Shown: one piece after another, positions 62,401 to 64,000 of the stretch
Layout: every line of letters starts with the position of its first letter
Position numbering within the stretch: position 1 is the stretch's first letter
Source: CAZTHM01 sp041946825
GTDB taxonomy: Bacteria > Acidobacteriota > Terriglobia > UBA7540
Assembly (NCBI GenBank): GCA_041946825.1
Contig: JBHGBD010000009.1
Coordinates: 62,001-126,000, forward strand
DNA: 64,000 nt
Reading direction: 5' to 3'
Program-made: the position numbers and the translations under genes
Notes under the pieces: model-generated
Seen by the model: only the letters and a program-made list of their open reading frames with translations
What the model was told of the DNA's origin: nothing
Databases searched by the model: none

Positions 62401-62521
62401 CGACGTTGGGAAGGTCACTGACCGGCAACGCCCGGTAGCCGATGATCCCGAACAACAGAATCGCCAGCATGACGAGCGTCGTCATGACAGGCCGTCGGAT
62501 GAAGAGTTCAGCGATACTCAC
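59405..62521 (-). CDS. RND-family efflux permease (HAE1/MdtB-like)
   Basis: The 1038-residue protein is full length: N-terminal IAELFIRRPVMTTLVMLAIL, the periplasmic porter domain (PLSDLPNVDFPTIAVSASLPG), two sets of membrane helices (GFVVDDAIVMLENIVRHMEHG; VGIVKKNAIMMIDFALMAQ), with the proton-relay Asp pair in the first. It exports small toxic compounds across the inner membrane. No membrane-fusion or outer-membrane factor gene is in the window, although these normally lie beside it. The neighbouring peroxidase gene is upstream and co-oriented. Confidence 0.93.
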   Translation of the reverse strand: MSIAELFIRRPVMTTLVMLAILLFGIIGYRALPVSDLPNVDFPTIAVSASLPGASPETMAASVATPLERQFSTIAGLDSMTSTNSLGGTQITLQFALSRNIDDAAQDVQSAIAAATRQLPPEMPSPPTYFKVNPADSPILFLSLNSDTLPLSTVNEYAETFIAQRISMVSGVAQVMVYGAQKYAVRVQLDPKALSARGVGIDEVAAAVRRWNVNLPTGTVWGNHQAFTIQSNGQLFDASSYRPMIVAYRNGTPVRLEQLGRVVDSVENDKIAGWFNDRRAITLAIQRQPGTNTVAVVDAIKRLLPTFKAQLPASVYLDIRYDRSISIRNSVQDVKFTLLLTVCLVVMVIFLFLRNVSATIIPSLALPMSIVGTFSVMYLLDYSLDNLSLMALTLSVGFVVDDAIVMLENIVRHMEHGESPLEAAFNGSREIGFTIVSMTLSLAAVFIPVLFMGGIVGRLLHEFAVTIGAAILVSGFVSLTLTPMLASRMLRPTSAERHSRLYAASERVFDAMRDMYDWSLRGVLRHRFATLMLSIVIAVVTGYLFVIMPKGFLPSEDTDQFFGVTEGAQGASFDEMVRHQLQVAALIAADPNVDSFSSNVGSGPGGSTTNNGRIFVRLKPRAERKLSADEIIEELRPKLATVPGIRVFLQNPPPIRIGGYLTKSQYQFALQSPDTADLFKFAPILESKLRQLPQVQDVTTDLQIQKPQVIVEIDRDRAAALGLSAEQVQEALFTGYASRQVSTIYAPNNEYQVVMELLPEYQREPDAIRLLYVRSSNGSLVPLSTVAKLTRTVGPLTVNHLGQLPSVTLSFNLKPGVALGDAVAAVQRTATETLPSTMSTSFQGTAQAFESSVRGLGILLIMAVLVIYIVLGILYESFIHPFTILSGLPSAGLGALATLMFFKIDLNLYAFVGIIMLVGIVKKNAIMMIDFALMAQRNEGKAPLEAIYQGCLVRFRPIMMTTMAALMGTLPIALGFGAGAESRRPLGLAVVGGLVVSQLITLYITPVYYTYLESFQQGIRRLFTRHKPESVREEVHAA

Positions 62522-62824
62522 GTCAGAACCGAAGCAATGCGACGGAGGGTCGAGCCTCCGTGAAGGTGGTTAAACTGTTTCCCGCCTGGCGAACGGTCTG
62601 GTTCGCAGACTCGACCATCACGCCGCACGAGAACGGCCCAACAGGCGAACCTTAATGTTATCCCGCCGCCCGCGCGCGGGGCAACAGGAGCCAACACATG
62701 GGATTCCGGTCAGGCTTTGTGCCTCCTGCCGGGCACGGTCAGTGACCATCGTGTCCGGCTGTAGGGGCACACAGCCGGCGTGGAAACGCCGCCATGTCTT
62801 AAGACGTGCCGAGTCGCGTGGAAG
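62522..62824. other. Intergenic region before the RND permease gene
   Basis: About 300 bp. A small inverted element (cacagccggcgtggaaacgcc near 62769) is the only structure I see. No gene is supported. Confidence 0.5.
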
Positions 62825-63970
62825 TTACGGCCGCCGCAAGATGGCGAAGTTCATCGCCTGCTGGGTGGCCGGCGGCCCGACGTCAGGCGGCATCTCGCCG
62901 GTCAGCGACTTCATGAATTCGATCAGATCGGCCTGCTCCTGCCCGGTCAGAAAATCCAACGGGTGAATCTCTTTGTCGCGGTGGGGATTGGAATTTCCGC
63001 CGCCCACATAGAAATCGAGAACCTCTTTCAGATTCTTGTGGGTGCCGTCGTGCATGTAGGGCGCCGTCAGCGCGATGTTGCGAATCGACGGCGTCCGGAA
63101 CGCGCCCTTGTCGGCTTCGGTGTTCGTCACCTTGAAGCGGCCGAGGTCGGTTAATTCCGTCTCCCCATTGACGTTCAGCTTCACACCCACGCCCAGGTTG
63201 TGAAACTTGTTGTCCGTGAACAGGGCGAACTTCTCATCGATGGTGTGGCACACCGCGCAATTCCCCCGCTTCGGGTTGCGGAAAACTTCCAGGCCTCGCC
63301 TGGCGGAGGCGCTCAGAGCCTTCTTATCCCCGCCGTACAGGTACTTGTCGAAGGGCGAATTGCCGCTGACCACCGTGCGCTCGAATGAGGCGATGCTCTT
63401 CGCCACCATGTCGTAGGTGATGACGTCGGCCCCGAAAGCCTTTTTGAATTCCGCCTTGTAGGTCGGGTCGGCGTTGAGCCGCTGCTCGACGCCCTTCAGG
63501 GTGTGCGCCATTTCGACGGGATTCTGCACGGGACCTTCCGCCTGCTGCTCCAGAGTGCCAGCCCGCCCGTCCCAGAATTGCGTCGTGTAGTAGGCGGCGT
63601 TCAAAACCGTGGGCGAATTGCGGTCGCCCTTCTGCCCGCGGACGCCGTCAGAAAACTGGTGGCCATCACCGAACCCGAATTTCGGGTCGTGGCAGCTCGC
63701 GCAGGAGATGGTGTTGTCCACGGAGAGCGCGGTGTCGTAGTAGAGCCGGCGGCCCAGCGCCACCGTCTCCGCCGTGGGGGGATTGTCGGCCGGAATCGGC
63801 ACCGGCGGCAGGCCCAGCGGGGCGACAATCTGAATGGGAGCTCCGATCGGTTTCACCACGACAGCGGCGGGAGCTACCGGAGTCGGCTGCTGACTGCATG
63901 CAATGATGACGAGAGCAAGCGCCGCGACACACACCAGCGCGGCCCACAGCGTGAGCTTGCGAGAGCTCAT
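62825..63970 (-). CDS. Diheme cytochrome c peroxidase-like lipoprotein
   Basis: The 381-residue protein starts with a lipoprotein-type signal (LALVIIACSQQP). It has two CxxCH heme motifs, CASCHDPKFGFGDG near residue 90 and CAVCHTIDEKF near residue 237, in the CcpA/MauG family. The ligand-loop regions FRTPSIRNIALTAPYMHDGTH and the C-terminal HRDKEIHPLDFL are intact. It reduces hydrogen peroxide in the periplasm or modifies proteins (MauG-type). Its start is near the window edge. It is co-oriented with the RND gene. Confidence 0.94.
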   Translation of the reverse strand: MSSRKLTLWAALVCVAALALVIIACSQQPTPVAPAAVVVKPIGAPIQIVAPLGLPPVPIPADNPPTAETVALGRRLYYDTALSVDNTISCASCHDPKFGFGDGHQFSDGVRGQKGDRNSPTVLNAAYYTTQFWDGRAGTLEQQAEGPVQNPVEMAHTLKGVEQRLNADPTYKAEFKKAFGADVITYDMVAKSIASFERTVVSGNSPFDKYLYGGDKKALSASARRGLEVFRNPKRGNCAVCHTIDEKFALFTDNKFHNLGVGVKLNVNGETELTDLGRFKVTNTEADKGAFRTPSIRNIALTAPYMHDGTHKNLKEVLDFYVGGGNSNPHRDKEIHPLDFLTGQEQADLIEFMKSLTGEMPPDVGPPATQQAMNFAILRRP

Positions 63971-64000
63971 AGGGGTTTCCTCCTCAAATGGGAACAGGTC

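Overview
The window is 64 kb of bacterial chromosome. It is high in G+C and densely coded, with no rRNA, tRNA, CRISPR array, transposase or phage gene that I could support. The gene content points to an environmental, respiring, Gram-negative-type bacterium, most likely Acidobacteriota. The basis is an F-type ATP synthase locus with two b-type subunits and no a or c genes, a DUF1385-prfA-prmC-dinB-cca run, IorAB-like and GMC/gluconate-dehydrogenase-like oxidoreductases, an octaheme cytochrome, and many short intergenic repeats. The phylum is an inference; placing AtpA, AtpD, PrfA or Lon in a tree would settle it.

Layout. 1-3.5 kb: the start of a GMC oxidoreductase with its Tat-exported subunit 3, a divergent ECF sigma / membrane anti-sigma / secreted protein trio, and a CBS-pair protein. 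3.8-10.3 kb: ATP synthase genes in the order b, b', delta, alpha, gamma, beta, epsilon, with a repeat or hairpin in every gap of more than 50 bp. 10.4-13.9 kb: five unknown membrane or coiled-coil proteins on the minus strand, two of them paralogues. 14.0-17.2 kb: a 2-oxoacid:ferredoxin oxidoreductase split as alpha-beta and gamma-delta fusions. 18-19 kb: a Gfo/Idh/MocA dehydrogenase. 19.1-22.4 kb: a radical SAM/SPASM protein divergent from a ScdA_N-like/NnrS-like fusion, with two inverted copies of a 17-bp palindromic site between them, then a 47-residue membrane protein. 22.4-28.2 kb: cca, dinB, prmC, prfA and a DUF1385 gene. 28.4-32 kb: a zinc-ribbon protein, a GT2 glycosyltransferase and PilT. 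32.2-45.9 kb: a surface-polysaccharide locus (polyprenyl glycosylphosphotransferase, two GT4 enzymes, asparagine synthetase-like amidotransferase, alpha/alpha-toroid protein, CmcI-like methyltransferase, MurJ-like flippase, O-antigen ligase, DUF2752 and TM2 proteins) that also carries a hydroxylamine-oxidoreductase-like octaheme cytochrome. 46-52.8 kb: Lon, an MscS channel overlapping an exported isochorismatase-fold hydrolase, a PilZ protein and a DUF4386 protein. 52.8-55.8 kb: a repeat-rich accessory patch with a 53-residue protein, a HEPN-like protein and a cytosolic trypsin-like protease. 55.8-64 kb: Fe/Mn superoxide dismutase, an IorAB-like molybdenum oxidoreductase, an RND efflux permease and a diheme cytochrome c peroxidase-like lipoprotein.

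The most striking signal is not a gene. Degenerate tandem arrays with a 7-bp period occur at more than a dozen places in several sequence families (AGTCGAA, CCCGAAT/CCCGAGT, AGGATTC, GGGAGTA, ACAGTGA types). They lie between genes, form long hairpins inside the ATP synthase operon, supply the 3' coding ends of three polysaccharide genes, and in one case lie in frame inside the O-antigen ligase. They resemble the heptanucleotide STRR repeats of filamentous cyanobacteria in kind, though not necessarily in origin. The second signal is the paired palindrome CGATGACTWAAGTCACG between the radical SAM and NnrS-like genes, which suggests a nitric-oxide or redox-responsive heme module.
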